NCBI GenBank assembly: GCA_937911965.1
Contig: CALDPL010000455.1
Location: 1 to 23,149, forward strand
From: an uncultured Allomuricauda sp.
GTDB lineage: Bacteria; Bacteroidota; Bacteroidia; Flavobacteriales; Flavobacteriaceae
Direction: 5' to 3'
Length of the DNA: 23,149 nt
Under the pieces are notes generated by a model. The model ran no database searches and was not told the origin of the DNA. It worked only from the letters and a program-made list of their open reading frames with translations. Numbering within the stretch: the first letter of the stretch is position 1; each line of letters begins with the position of its first letter. A program made the position numbers and the translations under genes. This document shows positions 21,965 to 23,149 of this stretch, piece by piece.

Positions 21965-23035
21965 ATGGAAACACTGATGAACGATATAAGCATTGAAAGG
22001 GCCAAAACTTCCAAAATCGGGGAAGTTGATTTTGACAATCTTTCCTTTGGAAGCGTATTTACCGACCATATGTTGGTCAGCGATTACAGGGAGGGGCGTT
22101 GGGACACCCCAAAGATCGTTCCCTACCAACCCATTGTCCTGGACCCATCCGCCAAGATCTTTCACTATGGGCAATCCATTTTCGAGGGCATGAAGGCCTA
22201 TAAGGATGTCAATGGGAAACCCTGGCTGTTCCGTCCCCTGGAAAATTTCAAGCGCCTGAACCGTTCGGCGGAACGTCTGGCGATTCCCGTACTTCCCCAG
22301 GCCCACTTTATGGACGGGCTGCAGGCCCTCATCCGTCTGGAATCCGACTGGGTCCCACAAAGCCCCGGAAGCTCCCTATATATCAGACCCTTTGTCTTCG
22401 CCACGGGCAGAGGCTTCCATGCCTCTCCCGCGGACGAATACAAATTCATCATTGCCTGTGCCCCATCCGGAAGTTATTTCGGGGGGAAGGTCAAGGTCTT
22501 GATCGAGCAACAATATTCCCGTGCCGCCAATGGCGGGGTTGGTTTTGCCAAGGCCGGGGGAAACTATGCCGGACAGTTCTATCCTACCCAATTGGCAACC
22601 CAAAAAGGGTACCAACAGATCATATGGACGGACGACAACACCCATGAATTCATTGAGGAGGCCGGGGCCATGAACGTTTTTGTCCGGATCGGCGACACCC
22701 TGTTGACCGCGCCGACAAACGACCGTATCCTGGACGGGGTCACCAGGAAGAGCATTCTGGACATTGCCAAGGACGAGGGCATTGCGACCGAAGTACGCAA
22801 AATTTCCGTTCACGAAGTGGTGGAGGCCGCCAAAAATGGCTCCCTAAAGGAAATGTTCGGGGCCGGTACCGCTGCAGTGATATCCCCCATTTCCGGTTTT
22901 GGGTTCCAAGGCGAGGATTATGAACTTCCCGAATTCCCCGACAGTTATGCCTCCAGGCTCAAAAAACGGATCACCGACATCCAATACAATCGGGCGGAGG
23001 ACAAATTCGGGTGGAGACAGGAGGTGGCACTATAG
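21965..23035 (+). CDS. ilvE: Branched-chain amino acid aminotransferase
   Basis: The 356-residue PLP enzyme interconverts Leu, Ile and Val with their keto acids. It matches the longer, eukaryote-like IlvE type: HYGQSIFEGMKAYK (67-80), RPLENFKRLNRSAERLAIP (90-108), SLYIRPFVFATG (137-148), catalytic Lys196 in GFAKAGGNYAG, EEAGAMNVF, and RKSILDIAKDEGI, GAGTAAVISPI. Two starts are plausible, ATG 21965 (METLMNDIS) and ATG 21977. No other ilv genes are present. The coding end gtggcactatag is followed directly by a near copy (ggcactata). Confidence 0.95.
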   Translation: METLMNDISIERAKTSKIGEVDFDNLSFGSVFTDHMLVSDYREGRWDTPKIVPYQPIVLDPSAKIFHYGQSIFEGMKAYKDVNGKPWLFRPLENFKRLNRSAERLAIPVLPQAHFMDGLQALIRLESDWVPQSPGSSLYIRPFVFATGRGFHASPADEYKFIIACAPSGSYFGGKVKVLIEQQYSRAANGGVGFAKAGGNYAGQFYPTQLATQKGYQQIIWTDDNTHEFIEEAGAMNVFVRIGDTLLTAPTNDRILDGVTRKSILDIAKDEGIATEVRKISVHEVVEAAKNGSLKEMFGAGTAAVISPISGFGFQGEDYELPEFPDSYASRLKKRITDIQYNRAEDKFGWRQEVAL

Positions 23036-23073
23036 AGCTGGCACTATACCAGTAGTGGACGTCTGCCGCTTTC

Positions 23074-23149
23074 TCATCGTTCCATAATGGAACGGATATC
23101 CGGTTTGAAGTAATTGGGCCCTTTCAGCACTTTTCCATCCTGTCGGTGG
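23074..23149 (-). CDS. C-terminal 24 residues of an unrecognised protein (5' end outside window)
   Basis: On the minus strand a frame enters from the right edge, reads HRQDGKVLKGPNYFKPDIRS and four more residues (IMER), and stops at TGA 23076-23074. The composition looks coding and the spacing to the converging ilvE (38 bp) is typical. Too little is visible to name a family. Confidence 0.55.
   Translation of the reverse strand, partial: HRQDGKVLKGPNYFKPDIRSIMER

Noticed and set aside
23025..23050. Direct repeat TGGCACTATA at the ilvE stop and just after it
   Set aside because: Ten bases only, one copy pair, no mobile-element features; probably a small duplication or chance.
1..23149. CRISPR arrays, tRNA or rRNA genes, transposases, phage genes
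   Set aside because: None recognised on either strand; no regularly spaced repeats and no terminal inverted repeats around any gene were seen.

Overview
The window looks like chromosomal DNA from a marine-type Flavobacteriaceae (phylum Bacteroidota). GC content is moderate. Promoters match the Bacteroidota pattern TTG-N(17-23)-TAnnTTTG, and no strong Shine-Dalgarno sites are visible. The gene families are typical of that group: long NusB, DUF3276 (PUR), DUF4920, DUF6268, eukaryote-like IlvE and a fused cyclophilin-FKBP. The genus cannot be set from sequence reading alone. I see no rRNA, tRNA, CRISPR array, insertion sequence or prophage.

Layout. 1-587: the N-terminal part of a Tat-exported Gfo/Idh/MocA oxidoreductase (minus). 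677-2493: a minus-strand cluster nusB > DUF1573 lipoprotein > yajC. 2680-4434: a divergent ABC half-exporter (plus) with a 9-bp inverted repeat at its predicted transcription start. 4556-6676: a PUR-type DUF3276 protein, a convergent YfiT-like DinB protein, a 1-Cys peroxiredoxin and a cold-shock protein. 6822-7061: two tandem, paralogous 28- and 27-residue single-span membrane proteins that a standard gene caller would miss. 7111-8043: a two-domain peptidyl-prolyl isomerase. 8315-10016: a VOC/glyoxalase gene broken by an in-frame TAG, a DUF1801/DUF2200 pair and a three-span membrane protein.

10032-12301: a PPK2 polyphosphate kinase coupled by ATGA to a secreted M28 peptidase (minus). 12472-13182: an anchored, cysteine-containing hypothetical protein. 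13190-15286: a DUF6268 outer-membrane barrel followed by an NtrC-type regulator that lacks a DNA-binding domain and has GAFTSA in place of GAFTGA. 15354-17622: a two-gene NatA/NatB-like ABC exporter. 17805-19503: grpE-dnaJ without dnaK; a perfect palindrome overlaps its promoter. 19643-20605: a TIGR01777 epimerase-like protein. 20735-21858: a DUF4920 lipoprotein coupled to mnmD. 21965-23035: ilvE. 23074-23149: the end of an unrecognised minus-strand gene.

Most of the window is housekeeping: protein export, folding and stress, transcription, tRNA modification, amino acid and polyphosphate metabolism. The points most worth a second look are the tandem micro-proteins at 6822-7061, the palindrome over the grpE promoter, the promoter-terminator unit between dnaJ and the ABC exporter, the inverted repeat in front of the ABC half-exporter, and the regulator without a DNA-binding domain.
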